Assembly: GCA_027563935.2 (NCBI GenBank)
Contig: CM050454.1
Location: forward strand, 20,085,501 to 20,149,500
Reading direction: 5' to 3'
Origin: Costus lasius
Taxonomy: Eukaryota > Streptophyta > Magnoliopsida > Zingiberales > Costaceae
DNA length: 64,000 bases
Of the stretch, positions 43,734 through 55,850 are shown in pieces. Within the stretch, counting starts at the first letter, position 1; each line of letters starts with the position of its first letter. Under the pieces are notes generated by a model. That model did no database searches. It was not told where the DNA came from and was given only the letters and a program-made list of their open reading frames with translations. A program made the position numbers and the translations under genes.

Positions 43734-45604
43734 TGTTGGTGTATATGCCCTAGGACCTAGTTTTGGTCCACTTATGTACTACTTGACTTTGATATTTATA
43801 TATATCATTCTGGCATTGTCATTATCAATGTTTGTTTACATCTGCACACATGTACTGACATGATAATGTCCCTGGAGATAGATTGGATCTGTGCTCAAAC
43901 TATTGTCCCCAGTCGATGTACCTTAGTGGATATGGGACAGCTATGGTACTTGTGAGACTGGTTTGTGAGCTGGTTAGGCAAGTGGTACTAACGCAGACAC
44001 ATGGGTATATCATTGGAGGTTATACTGGAAAGACCCGCTGTGAGGCTATGACTTGGTGTCATAAGTTATCCTCACAAGTGACAGGAGATGCATTGATCCC
44101 TTGACTTGAGGTCATTGATTGTTCTATATGGTTAGCGACTTGCTTTGATACAACCTAACACCTCGCCGTAGTTGGGAGGTCATAACGGTTGTCATTGAGC
44201 ATATCACGACCCATATGAGAAGGTCAATGGACAGACATAGGATTTGCCCCTTCCTTAGGGAAGTATGATATCCATGGAGCTCCTCTATGGTTCTATGACT
44301 GAGAGTGTATGGCCATACCCAGGTAAGAACCTGTTTTAGTCATAGCCATGTGATTGGGTGAAAACAAGTGGTGACACACTTGTCCAATCGGATATCAGTC
44401 CGGCAAAGAGACTGTAATGCATATGTACCTAGTTGCGATGATGGGGATGTCGATGTCGATATCCATTCCAATGACCTGGGTAGCAGCAATGCACTACTAG
44501 GTGCCACTCACTGCTTGTGGTGACCTTTGGTCAGCACTGCCAGCGTCAGAAGAACCTACAGGGTCGCACACCTTGATACTTGAGTTCTCGTATTGATTGA
44601 GAAGCCTTATGATCAAGTTATTGGATAACTCGGATCTAATTGGGAGATTTCATCAGCACCAATGGGCCTGATGAGATGGAAGAATGTTATTAGAGCCAAA
44701 CTTCATTTTTGGCAGGTTGACCCGTATTTGACCATGGTTGGTCACACTTGGATTAGGGTTGCATTGGATTGGATCCAAATGCTTAATCAACCCATAGGAT
44801 GAAGTTTGGGCTAGCTCATTATCCAATGAAGCCCAATAACAAGTTCTCATGAAGAGAAGAGAGGCTAAAAGGGTATAATGGGGAGAAACCCAACCCCATT
44901 GGCGCGTAAGGGGCATAATGGGGTTAGGGTGGCAAAATTGCTTCATTAAGGAAGCAATTTGCGCCTAGCCCTTCTCCCTTGATGGTATGAATGCCTTTAA
45001 GGCATGTCTTGGGCTGATATGGTACTTGGGCAATTATGGAAAGGTTGAATGAAGTTTATGGTAAAGTCTTGGAGACTTTCCTTGCATTAAACCTCCTCAT
45101 CCTAGCCCTACACTTGTCATGATCCTAGCCCTTGCCCTATATATGTGACCCTAGCCGCCCCCTCTTATATGATTCATCCTTGGAGGCGTGAACATAAGAA
45201 GGGAGCGAGAGCAAGGAGCAAGGGCGCAATCTCTTCCTCTTCCATCAAGTGGCCGCAAGCTTCTCCTTCCTTACCACTTGGCGCATCTTTCTCTCTTGGT
45301 GGCGCAAGGTGGTTGGAGCATCTCCCTAAGGCTTGGATCTTCTTCCCGAGGCTAGCACCGGGCGTGGAAGAAGAGGACTCGAGGCATCCGTGTGTGTGAG
45401 ACTACAGAGGGCGCACAGTTGAGCGCCTATCACGACATCGACCTCATCTTGCTCTGAGGTATTTTCTAACTCATCGTGTCGACCCCCTTGCATGCGATCT
45501 TCACTGGGTTTTTGGGACGGACCTGTTTCGGGGACATTCTTCCGCTGTGCAATGTATGTATGTGTCTCTGAAAAATTGTAAAATGTCCCCGGGGTTTCCC
45601 AACA
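43734..45604 (+). mobile_element. Element C: solo LTR of the element A family
   Basis: TGTTGGTGTATATGCCC..GGGTTTCCCAACA, 1871 bp, with target duplication AAATA (43729-43733 and 45605-45609). It aligns throughout with the reverse complement of the A LTRs and so is sense-plus. A TATA-like CTATATATG is near 45136. No internal sequence remains, so it is a solo LTR. It sits inside F. Confidence 0.95.
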
Positions 45605-45609
45605 AAATA

Positions 45610-46771
45610 TATCATCAAATTAAAAGTTTTACAATCATCAATCTTATCATATCCATAAAACCAATTTGAAAATCGTGTAGACTTGCATAGTCACATTAGA
45701 ACAAAACAATGAATCCATATATGCATAAATAACTTTTCCAGAGAAAACCCATAAAGTAATACAACCATGATAAAATCAAAGACGCAACCATATGAAATAA
45801 TCATGAATACAAGAGAGTGCAAACCATACTAACAAAACTATATAGCAAGCTTAATCGTTGTTCGGGGTGTAGCATTGGGGCAGGTGCGGCTGGATCCAAA
45901 GATGCACGTCTTGAAAATTTACCTATGCAATTTTAAATACATAAGGCTCAGACCAAAAATAGTATCTTACTTAAGCAAAAAATAATATTTTTCTCAAAGT
46001 GTAATTAGATATATTGCTGGAGGTCCGAAGAGGGTTCCGGTGGAAAGAGCTAATGTAGGTGAGAAGCAGAGGTGGAACAGATGCTAGCTGAGGTGCTGCT
46101 AGCAATGGAGATGATGGTGCCGACAGTAGAGTGATGATGAGTAGTCACCAGTGGCCTACTGGAGACTAAAGTCTTGGAGGTGAAGTCATCAGCTGGTGGG
46201 CGGCGAGAGATGATGCTGCACAGATAAAAAAAAATTAGAGTCACTAATTGAAGATTCTGCTGCAAAAATAAAATCAATGGAAACAGAGGCAGCAGAAGTA
46301 GTAAGAGGCTGCTGGTGTTGCTCCGGCAAATTTTTCTGGTGGACAACGATGTAGCTAGAAGTAGATTGCCGGTTAGGAGATTTGAAGATGACGAGCGCTG
46401 AAGAAGTGGCAGTGGCTAGTAATTTGAGGCTGTGAATCTAGAGAAGAAGCTGTAGGCAGCTGGTAATGTAGAGACTGGAACAGAGGCTAATGACAGCTAG
46501 AAGTAGAAAGTGCTAGCTGGATGATATTAGAGTGCTAGCGACAAAGGTGAAGACTGAGTTAGCTGGGAAGAGATGCCCAAATTACGGCCCATAATTTCCA
46601 TTACGACACTGCTGTGTTTTGTGCATAATTCAATTTTTCCTACAAAAAGAAAAGAAAAATTAGTTCTAAAAATAAACTAAAATAAAAGAAACTAAACTTA
46701 AGTAAGAGTGCTTGGGTTGCCTCCCAAGAAGAGCTAATTTTTAGGTCTATAGCTTGACCGAAACTTAATTA
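45610..46771 (-). other. Element F noncoding tail, part 2
   Basis: The stretch between solo LTR C and the F gene contains a GC-richer block (46010-46560) with no recognisable domain. A palindrome-type word ATTACGGCCC..TAAT and 'acgacactgctgtgt' lie near 46573-46617, like those in the LTRs. A minus-strand CT-rich/TTTTGTAG acceptor-like motif is near 46637. Confidence 0.5.
46711..46728 (-). repeat. Conserved hairpin CTTGGGAGGCAACCCAAG
   Basis: On the minus strand, stem CTTGGG/CCCAAG around AGGCAA, just past the end of the F gene. Element M has the same hairpin in the same place (63791-63808). Confidence 0.75.
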
Positions 46772-48117
46772 TCATGGTAAAGCAGGAGGATCGGTACCAT
46801 AGTAAATAGCATATAATTTTCTGCATTTCCGTTGTCCTAAAAGTTTAGCCACTAATCCAAACATCCAAAATTTCATATAAAATACGATCAACGTGGCTTT
46901 CTCAAATATGCATAAATCAAAATATTCAATTCCACTCCAAGGGTATTTAATGATCTTCCTATATTTATCAAAAAGCACAATCATTAGTCCTTTCTTCAAA
47001 TTTATATCTTCAATTGCAATAGGACTTCGATCAAAAGATTCAAGTATTGGATCATAAAAATAGTCTTTCTGTCCCACATTTGGTTCCTCAATAAAGCATA
47101 ATTTTTCAAATAAATCAGAAGGGCGAACAGTAGATATGGGCAAAACATCAGAGTGAGGTTCATCAATATTTGTAATATTCAAATCCTTATCAAGTTCCTC
47201 ATGTCCAACATCAAATAATTTATCAATTTCAAAATTATCATCAAAATCAAAGTGAGACTTTCCAAAATCAGTTTCCTCATGTCTTTCCACAAATAATTCA
47301 TCATTAGAAGAATCAAAAGAATCAATCTCAGAATTACAAGAATCAGATTTAACTATAAATAATATATCATCAAAATAATCAATTTCATAACTTTCACTAG
47401 AATCAAAAGGGGATTTTTCATAATCAATTTCCTCAAACCTTTCCACAAATAATTTATCAAATGAATAAGTTTCAAAATTATCAAAATCAGAGTGAGATTC
47501 ATTAATGTTCACAAAAGAATCAATTTGAAAATTACCAAAGTCAAAAGGGGACATTTCTAATCAATTTCCTCAGTTTCCAAATCAAACTCAAATAAACAAG
47601 TTTATTGTGCTATCCGGGTTTCTAAAATTTCAGTATCAACAGATATGGATTCTATTTGAGAAGTAAGCTGACTAACTATCCCTTTAAGATCTTCAATTTC
47701 CTTACTTTGATTTGTCATGATCTGGTTTTGATTTGTCATAAAATTTTTAAACATGGATGCTAACCTAGATTCTTCAGTATCCTCAAAGTATGGTTCAGAA
47801 ACATGATTTGAGCAATCCTCATAAAAAGAAGTTTGATTTTCCCATCTAGAATAATATTGATCATCTTGATACCAGGGTGAATTGGGATTTGCAGAAATTA
47901 AAAATCGGCAATCAGAAGTATAATGATCAAAACATCCACAAATATCACATCTAATAGGAGAATAAGATGTCCTAACAGGGTGCATATGAGAGTCTATTTT
48001 ATAAGCCAAATAATCTAACTTATCTTCAAGAGTGCACCATGAATCATCTTCATACTTACCTTGTGGCATGTACATCTCACCTCTTTCAGTTGCCCACAAG
48101 TTATGATTAAAAGACAT
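46772..48117 (-). pseudogene. Element F zinc-knuckle/acidic protein gene, broken
   Basis: From ATG at 48117 (MSFNHNLWATERGEMYMPQG): zinc knuckle CDICGCFDHYTSDC (CX2CX4HX4C), then a coiled-coil-like stretch rich in Gln/Asn/Lys/Glu ending in ETRIAQ. Next come TAA and TAG stops and a frameshift (47555-47610), then a 260-codon acidic region (FDxxDxFEIDKLFD-type repeats) and a conserved C-terminal domain (LKKGLMIVLFDKYRK; FEKATLIVFYMKFW; GQRKCRKLYAIYYGTD). It aligns across its length with element M. It is Gag-like by position and knuckle; the acidic and C-terminal parts match nothing I know. Confidence 0.8.
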
Positions 48118-48472
48118 ATCTTCAAATCAAAGCTTTTCTACACAACTAAAAAAAATTTGTGATCTCAAAGTTCACAGGAAATAAAATCTATCAAGATCTA
48201 AGAGTCCTGTGTATAGAAGAATCGTGTAAACTCAGAATTTTCAAATTAGAAACAGAAATATTATCTAACACCAATCAATCATTTTTTTTAAAATTTTCTC
48301 AGAATATAAAAAAATAGAAAATATAAAATACAAGCAAATTCAAAAATTTTAGAAATCACAGTTCTGTCACAACTTGTCCAAAACCTGCAAAAACAGAAAG
48401 CAAAGTTAAATCTAAAACAAATAAAACTTAGTCTAGCAATACTAACAACTATTTTGATATTAACAAAACTAA

Positions 48473-48492
48473 GGTCCCGGCAACGGCGTCAA
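48473..48492 (-). promoter_or_regulatory. Element F primer-binding site (tRNA-Asp type)
   Basis: Minus strand TTGACGCCGTTGCCGGGACC differs slightly from the intact form in M (TGGCGCCGTTGCCGGGGACC). This sequence type is known as the tRNA-Asp-complementary PBS of Athila-like elements. Confidence 0.75.
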
Positions 48493-48497
48493 AAACT

Positions 48498-50308
48498 TCT
48501 TGTGTCCGCAAGTGCACGGATACTTCGAAGTAATAAAAAGATATTGAACCATAGAGACCTATGTGTTAAGTACTGAATAGTTGTTTTCTCACTAGCTAAG
48601 CAAACCGAATACGATATAAGCAAATGATCGGAAAGTATACGAAGAGTCAGAGAAAAAAGCTGGGACTAGGGTTTCATCCACCTTAATTTCTATGACTAGA
48701 AGGAAATAAGCGCATCGTCAGTCCACTCTTATTATGATAAAGATATAATTTACTTTATAAAGAAATTATCTCGCTTTCGCGTAGACAATTTACAAAGAAT
48801 CAATCCTCACTTTCGCACAAGATTAATTCAATGCTAAAGCTAAGTAAATCATTGACAAAGAAATCAAAGATCACTTTCATGCATCCAATCTCTATGTCAA
48901 TCATCTCAAGTAAAAACTAAATACTTTCATACTTTAGTTTCACAGGTTCTACTTAAAGTTCTCCAACAATCCGATACTTAACTTCTTATAATATCTTCAT
49001 GTTTAATTTAATAATTCTTCCTAGATCAGATTATCAACAAGGTAATAAACTTCTAAAATCTAGAAATAAGAACAAACCTAATTTCTTACGATAAGTTCCT
49101 AAATCTCAATTTTAGGGTTCCAAGTTCTCGTAAGTCACTTTTCAGTCCATATCACAAAAACTCCAATACATGCTGATAAAATGAAACTAGAAAGAATTAA
49201 AGGCAATCATCACATAAGCAGAATTATCATAACAAAAGTTCCTTGACGAATCAAGGATCATCTAGTCATTATGATACTAAGGGGATTACATCCTCTATCC
49301 CAAAAGAAAGTTACACTACCATGGAATTAAAAATACAATAGAAATTCATTAAAAAAATCAGAATTCGACAGAGGGAGAATAGAAAAGTTACTGATTTCAC
49401 GGGGGGTGTAAAAATTTACACAGCCCCATGATTTTTGTTTCGGATAAACAGTACTGCTATAGTAACAGCTGCTACAGTAAAATCACGAAACACTATTCTG
49501 CCCGAAACTTCTTTCTTTGATTTCTCCATCGATCGAACTCCTTTCGATCTGAAATTTTCGGTGTATCCTCTCCTCCTATGGACGAAGATTTCCTGTAAAT
49601 TTCATGGCCTGAGGTGGCCTCTACGCCTCTCAGCGATAGGCCGAGCCCTAGGGATGACCTTCTCGATTTCTCCCCCGATTGGTGATGAAATTGGATCCTT
49701 CTTGTCCTCAAATCTTCTCCTCCTCTTATAGAACGATCTCCTTTTTATGGATTTTGAAATCGTGTCTTGGATCTTTCTAATTTGGCTTCAAAATAAATTA
49801 GATTTTGGAGGCAGCGGAAGATTCGTTCAAAATTATAATTACGGCCCGTAATTTTGATTACGACACTACTGTAATTTGGTTCTGTGAATTCTGGGTAAAA
49901 AATCACAGCTTGTAAAAATAATTACGGCAGTGTCATATTTTCTTCTATGTATTTCTGGGCAGAAATTATGGCCTCTGGAAAATATTACGGCAGTGGTGTA
50001 ATCTGGGCAGAAAAGTACACCCGTAAAATTAATTACGGTAGGGGTGTAATTTTCTGACTATCTCCGATTTGTATGAAAATTGATAGGCAGCTTCATCTTG
50101 ATGTTTGGAATTCATTCGTGCACTCAAATCTCTCAAAATCTATCAAAATTAGGCAATTTTACCTAGAAATTATCAAAAAAAGAAAAGAAAAGGTGTAGAT
50201 TCCGCAATATTTGACAAATAAGGCTTAAAAACAAGCAAAAGAGCATGAATATGACATAAAAAGACCAATCAAATGACGCAAAATATACTATGAATTTTCG
50301 TGTCATCA
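48498..50308 (-). repeat. Element F 5' LTR
   Basis: Sense start TGATGACACG (plus 50308), end near the tRNA-Asp PBS. It contains palindrome-type words at about 49835-49875, 49920-49940, 49984-50001 and 50030-50050, and an additional inverted pair around 'ggggggtgtaaa' near 49400-49430. Confidence 0.85.
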
Positions 50309-50313
50309 ACTTG

Positions 50314-51700
50314 GCTAGACAAGATGCATAATAGGTTACGTACGCAACTCAATGCATTAGCAACTGTATTCTTCTTTCTAGCCTTGTGGGTAATTATGAA
50401 AGTGTGTTGTTATAGGTATTCTACCGACTTGGTGTGTCAGGAGCTTAGTTTCTTTTGAGCATCGAGAAACAATAAGGCTTGATGGCCACTATAAAGGACA
50501 AACTCATGATGGAGGAGGTAATGTCACCACTGCTTAAGAGACTAGATGATAGCATAGAACTCCTTATCATATGAGAAGTATCATTGCCGGACCTCATTGA
50601 GTTTCTCACCAAAGAAGGCCACAGAGTGTCCCTCTTGACTTAGAGTACCTTCGATACCTGTGATACCTTATCATATGGTATCCATGAAGGAACACAACTT
50701 GGTTAGGAAGAGGTGCTCCATGCATAGGATTTCGAAGGTCAAGCGTAGGTGGTCAAGATGGTCACTCTGACTATGACTAAAAATCAAGTTGTCGTCAAAA
50801 TAGATGACCAGTAATTTTCCTAGGTAGGGTTTGAGCACTTGGCTCATGAGTCACATGAAGGTGGATGGGACATTCATTAACTTGAATGGCATTACCAACC
50901 ATTCATATAAGTCATCTTTAGTTTTGAAAGTGGTCTTCTATTCATTACCCTTACAAATGCAAACTTGATGGTAGCCATTTCAAAGGTTGAGCTTGGAAAA
51001 CCATAATGACCCGGACATCAAGCCAAGCATATCATGCAGCTGGAGAATGAGAAACCTATATTTGATGGTAATTAGTTTAATGGCACAACAGTTAATAAAC
51101 ATCCTCTAAGTAACATTGTTCTTTGGCATAAGTAGTGTGGGAACTCTCATGGATGAACCCCTTGGCCAAGAGGTCATCCACTTGATGCTACAACTCAGCA
51201 TGTTCGGTTGGGTTAAATCTATGGTGGGACAGGTTAGAGAGGGCCGCACTTGTGACTAAGTTAATAATATGTTAGATATCCCTCTCAGGTGGAAGACCCA
51301 TGGGAAGGTTTGTTGGGGCAATCTCCTAAAACTATGTCAGGAGCAGGATGACCTCGGCTGGGGTCTCCTCTTTCGGAGGGGAAGGAGGCTAGTGACCTCA
51401 CGAGCCACTAAGGCAAATAGAACTCTAGAATCACTAGCCTCATGGACTAATGTGTGGGTGCGCACAAGAGTCACGAGTTTGATGAGACCAGATGGAACAA
51501 TCACACCCTTAGATGATGATGCATGCAATTCCTTATACAGGCCTGGGTTTAGGTGGATCTTCTAGTCATTGTGCTGGAACACATATGTGTTTGAATGGCC
51601 ATAGTGGACTACGTCGAGATCATATAGCCAAAGCCAACCTAAGAGAACATGCACGATGTCTATGGAGGTAATCACATCAAACCTTATATGGATAGTCACA
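50314..51700 (-). pseudogene. Element H (gypsy) protease-RT-RNase H remnant
   Basis: Minus strand, in order: protease end with HVLLGWLWLYDLDVVHYGHSNTY (about 51660-51590); RT entry with EHAEL..QVDDLLAKGFI (about 51215-51160); RT with 'GNAIQVNECPIHLHVTHEPSAQTLPRKITGHLF' decay of the usual GLTNAPSTFMRVM..VYFDD region (50900-50795) and HLDHLRLTFEIL (50763-50720); RNase H with GTLSQEGHSVAFF and QSLKQWRHYLLHHEFVLYS (50640-50490). Stops and frameshifts throughout. With 40664-41084 it forms one gypsy pol on the minus strand; LTRs of H were not identified. Confidence 0.8.
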
Positions 51701-51849
51701 AAAATTGATCAAAATATAACAATGGTGGGTGACAAAAAGACTTAAAGTATCAACTCATGCAATCGAGCAGAGTTTTGGGTGAGGCTCAATCAAGAGACCA
51801 AAATGGGTTACCGCAATCCTTAAAACTGCTTCCCCCGTCAATGAAAAAT

Positions 51850-52702
51850 CTTGCATGAGTGTTTGTTATTCTTTATGTAAGTGTAGAAGATACTCATGCA
51901 CCGCCATTCTTCCGAAGGCGGGGTTTGAACTAATGTTCAACTCGTAATCGAATATTCATGCAATTTTCCTCTAATATTATTGAATTTTCATGCAATTTTC
52001 ATCAATGAACTTGCTGTTTGTTTCGAACATGAGCATGTAAACTTATTTTTGGGATTTAGGGAGTAGCCCGTTGATTGATTTATGAATTAAATTTTTTGCA
52101 TAAATCTTTGTTAAGAATCTTATTGAGTTGATTTGATTAGAATTGTACGTATTCCGCTTTAATACTCTAGACAAGTTTTATTACATTTGAGACATCGCGA
52201 AAAGGACTGGGAGGTGAATCGCGAAGTTGGATCTATTCTTGTCAAACCTGTGAATTCGATCACGAGAGTAGTTCGGATTTGCTTGAAGGATTTCAAGGTT
52301 TTTCACAGAACTTAACGGGCCTAGTTGCGTTAATTATCACGAGAGTAGGGAATTAGCGTAACTAGGTATTGGATTACGCTTCGGGAGGAGGTAATCTGTA
52401 CATTAAGAAAAATCTCTTTTAACGCTTAAATTTTCTGTTTAAAGGTTTATTTTTTTATTAAATTCATAATCGTCAGCGTGGTGAGACCCCCGAATTCTGA
52501 TTTCATCCGAATTGATTTTTACGCAAAACACTATATCTGTTTCTTTTTATTTGTACTTAGAAGTTTCCAAAAACAAGAACCACAAATTTGATTCATCTAG
52601 ATATAAATCAATCGTGTATTCGGTACTTGACCGCCAGATCTTCGTTGGGAATGATAATCTTTTTATTACTTCGATAAAGTCATGCATTTGTGGACGCATC
52701 AG
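51850..52702 (+). mobile_element. Element K: LTR remnant, J-like
   Basis: The end 'tttttattacttcgataaagtcatgcatttgtggacgca' parallels the J end 'tttttattactttgatgtatccgtgcacttacggacaca'. The interior shares the style 'gggagtagcccgttgattgatttatg', 'cacgagagtag' and 'gagaccc..gaattc' with J. The 5' boundary near 51850 is approximate. Confidence 0.5.
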
Positions 52703-52840
52703 TATTATTCATGTTCTAGAGGAGCACTATCTGTGGAAGATGGGGTGGGATGGCATTGGTCTTAACCCACATGTAAGGTTCGTATGGGGCAGTCCCTAAC
52801 ATAATGGCTAGATTGTTGGCTTTTGTTAAAATAAAATAAA

Positions 52841-52870
52841 TAATTAATTAATTAATTAATTAATTAATTA
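52841..52870. repeat. (TAAT)n microsatellite
   Basis: About seven uninterrupted TAAT units. Confidence 0.95.
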
Positions 52871-53008
52871 TTTAGTCAGCACGTTTTGGTTGAAATAAAT
52901 TTTGACCCAAAAAGGAATAAATAAATAGATGATGAATTAGTTAATTATTAGAAGACACGGGGATGTAGTAACTCATCCATCAACAAAAAAAAAAACACTG
53001 GAGGTGGC

Positions 53009-53015
53009 TATATAA
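53009..53015 (+). promoter_or_regulatory. Candidate LTR TATA box
   Basis: TATATAA in a GC-richer context (GGTGGC before, GGACT after), the best core-promoter match in the proposed L LTR; it would start RNA near 53040. Confidence 0.5.
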
Positions 53016-54839
53016 GGACTATTCACCTATTCGACCAAAGGGAGAGAAGACTCTGCAAAGACAAGACGCTGACGAGATGCACGAAAAACTCTATAAAGGC
53101 AAAATATTGCTAAAGAATTTTGTTACTACATAGGTATAATTCTCTATCTTTTTTTCTTCCCTCGATATATTGTGATGGAAAGATAATTCCGAAATAAACA
53201 CGGAAAGATAACTTCAAAATAAATGCCTATTTTGACAGAGAGTAAATTCCAGACTAAATCCTAGAGGATAGTACTCTAGTAAAAAAATCCAACAAATTTG
53301 GGGGAATTTTTGATCCGGCTAAAATACAGCTTCAATTTAAAAGAACACGAGGTATCGGCAAGGGAAAAAAAATAATAGTGAAAAGGGCTGCTTGAAAGAT
53401 CGGTTGGAAACTTCAAAAAATAAGGAAAGTTACTGCTGCTTGAATGAGTTTCGGCTGAGACTTATACAAATAGCCGTAAAAAAGATCTGAAATTGACATG
53501 ATGGAATTTGATTCTACCCCTACTAGAGAACGATGAAAACCTCGAAGAAAGAATCTGCCCAGAATTTTGATTGGATCAAAATCAAGATGGCAGTAGCAGT
53601 TTGCAGATAGAAGATGAAAAAAAAGAAATTTTACCATGAAGAACTCATATAGCATATGCCTGGAGGATTGCCGTGAACAAAAATAAAAAGGTGGCAGGAT
53701 ATCCTATTGAGAATGAAAAGCAATGACGGGTATCAATAATAGCAGTTGGGATTTCATGTTCTACCTGAATCCTCATCGCTGAATTCACGTTAGGACAGAA
53801 GCACCGCAACGTCAGAACTTGTTTGTGATGGAGGGATCGCCATCAGTTTACTGCCACTGAACTCGCCTGCTAAGTCTTGTCGCCAAGCAACAATCATCCT
53901 CTGCAGAACATGGTGTTGCTGTCGCTGCTGCTAAAGCGGAAGTTCATCTGCTCACCAACGAACTCATCACAAGATGAAACTCAATTGCCGTTGACATCAA
54001 TGGACGATAGAGCGTCATGCTCCCGCCATCGTCGTGCCCAATAGCACCTTCCCATCATCGCTGGCTTGCCCGTTGATACCCTCAAGGAGTTATACTTCCT
54101 CCATGAGATCCTTGGTAGGCCGGATGAGTAGAACCTTCATCATAGCAATGCCAAGAACAACACTGCCCAGTGAAACAACTCCCAAGTGGCACGACACAAA
54201 AAAAAAGAGAGAGAGAAAACGAAATAAAACTTCCTCTCGCATCCAACATCTAACCGTCTGATCGAGTTGAAATTTTGTGCAAACTTTCTCTTCTATCATG
54301 TGAATTGATACCAAAAAGATCCGGCCAACCGACAACTGAATCGCTAGAATTAAAAGATTCCATCCACTGATCCCTGTTTTTTTTCCCTATAGACACTGCT
54401 AAGTTTTTCGCGAAGAACATGCCATCCAGCTGTCTGATGAAGCTGAAACTCGGGCTATGCCTTCTCTTTTGATGTGAATCTATGCGTACGAGGATCTGTC
54501 CATCCGACACATGGATCACCAGAATCGAGAGCTTTTCCGGCATCCCTATTTTCATCTCTGTTCGGACGGAAATCACGAATTCGAAGTTCTGTTTGGCGTC
54601 AATCCCCTGCCGGCCGACGGCCACAGATCTGGTTTAATACAAGGAGACCTCATGCTGGAGCGTGTGAGCAGCGGATGGTGGATGATAGAAAGCGGGCGGC
54701 AGACACAGCGGATTTCGTTTGCTTCTGTCAACAAACTAGCAAAAGAAAAAAAAAAGATCCAACGATCCAATTTCGTTGGAGAGATGATCGGATGATCCAA
54801 AATAACTCTGACAATAAAAGGGCTTAGATATGATCATCA

Positions 54840-55843
54840 AAGATCTAATGGCTAGATATTTCAACTATAATTTAACGGTCCAGATCTTCTTATACTGTTG
54901 AAACGTCTCAGATCTTCCAGATTCGATGTAACGGCTTGGATTTGCTCAAACAAATAATGTTTTAGATCCTGTAATTTTAATTCGGACTGACGATCTAGAT
55001 TTGTTCTAGCATCAATGCTCCTGATTTAATTTTACAAAAATCAAGGGTTAAGATTTAACCCAAAACCAAACTTAATGCAATATAATCAATGGCTGATATT
55101 TATTAGCACAAATCCAGATTAATCAAATAGTTTTCAAAATAATCCTAATATTGATCCTTACAAATTCAGTCAGATCTCTCTAGATCCGCCTTTGGATTTT
55201 GAATCAGAGATCTGGATCTAAACAGATCTGCGAATTAAACTTTCAACGGCTCGTATTGATTTGCACAAATCTCAGCCAATCGAATGACGTACGAAATAAT
55301 CTGAATATTGATCCTCATAAATTTAGATTAGATCTTTCCATATCCACCCTCGGATATTCAATCAAAGATCTAGAACTTAGTAGATCTGCAAATGAAGCTC
55401 TCAACGGCTAACATTAATCTCAGCCAATCAGATAGCTCCCAAAATTATCTGAATATCGATTCACGAATCTGATCTTTCCAGATCTGCCCTCAGATTTTCA
55501 ATCAGAGATCTAGATCCTAGCAGATCTGCAAATGAAAATTTTAATGGCTAAGATCGATTTGAACAAATTTTAGCCAATCGGATAGCCCTTAAAATCAACT
55601 TTGTATCGATCCTTACAAATTCGAATCCGATCTTTCCAAATCCACCCTTGGATTTTCGATCAGAGATTTGGATCAAAACAAACCGATGAATTGAAATATC
55701 AATGGCTGACATTAATGCATGAATCTCAGCTAATCGGATGGCTCTCAAAATGGTTCAAATATCTACTCTTACCAGATTGATTCAGATCTTTCTGAATTTG
55801 ATCTTGGATTTTTCAATTAGAAACCTAGATCTAACCAGCCACC
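54840..55843. repeat. ~158-bp tandem repeat array
   Basis: Repeat phases taken at 'ggctgatatt'-like words: 55091, 55248, 55406, 55546 and 55704, giving periods 157, 158, 140 and 158. Each unit has 'cacaaatctcagccaatcgga', 'gatctttcc..atc', 'ggattttcaatcagagatct'. A more decayed unit or two precede from about 54840. Confidence 0.85.
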
Positions 55844-55850
55844 AAGTTCC

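Larger units (their letters stand above)
41085..50308 (-). mobile_element. Element F: pol-less LTR retrotransposon (tRNA-Asp type)
   Basis: Flanked by ACTTG (41080-41084 and 50309-50313). 3' LTR 41085-42780, 5' LTR 48498-50308. On the minus strand, the order is LTR, PBS, leader, a broken zinc-knuckle/acidic-protein gene (46772-48117), a long noncoding tail, the GCTTGAGGACAAGC motif, LTR. No protease, RT or integrase motif is present even after removing the nested solo LTR C. The PBS type is that of Athila/Tat-like gypsy elements, so F is probably a non-autonomous partner of one. Confidence 0.85.

Noticed and set aside
46050..46346. 98-codon minus-strand Ser/Thr-rich frame in F
   Set aside because: Low complexity, no similarity to M, no known motif; could be captured DNA but nothing supports a gene.
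54034..54827. Cluster of overlapping frames on both strands
   Set aside because: They overlap each other in opposite directions inside the proposed LTR of L, with no conserved motif.
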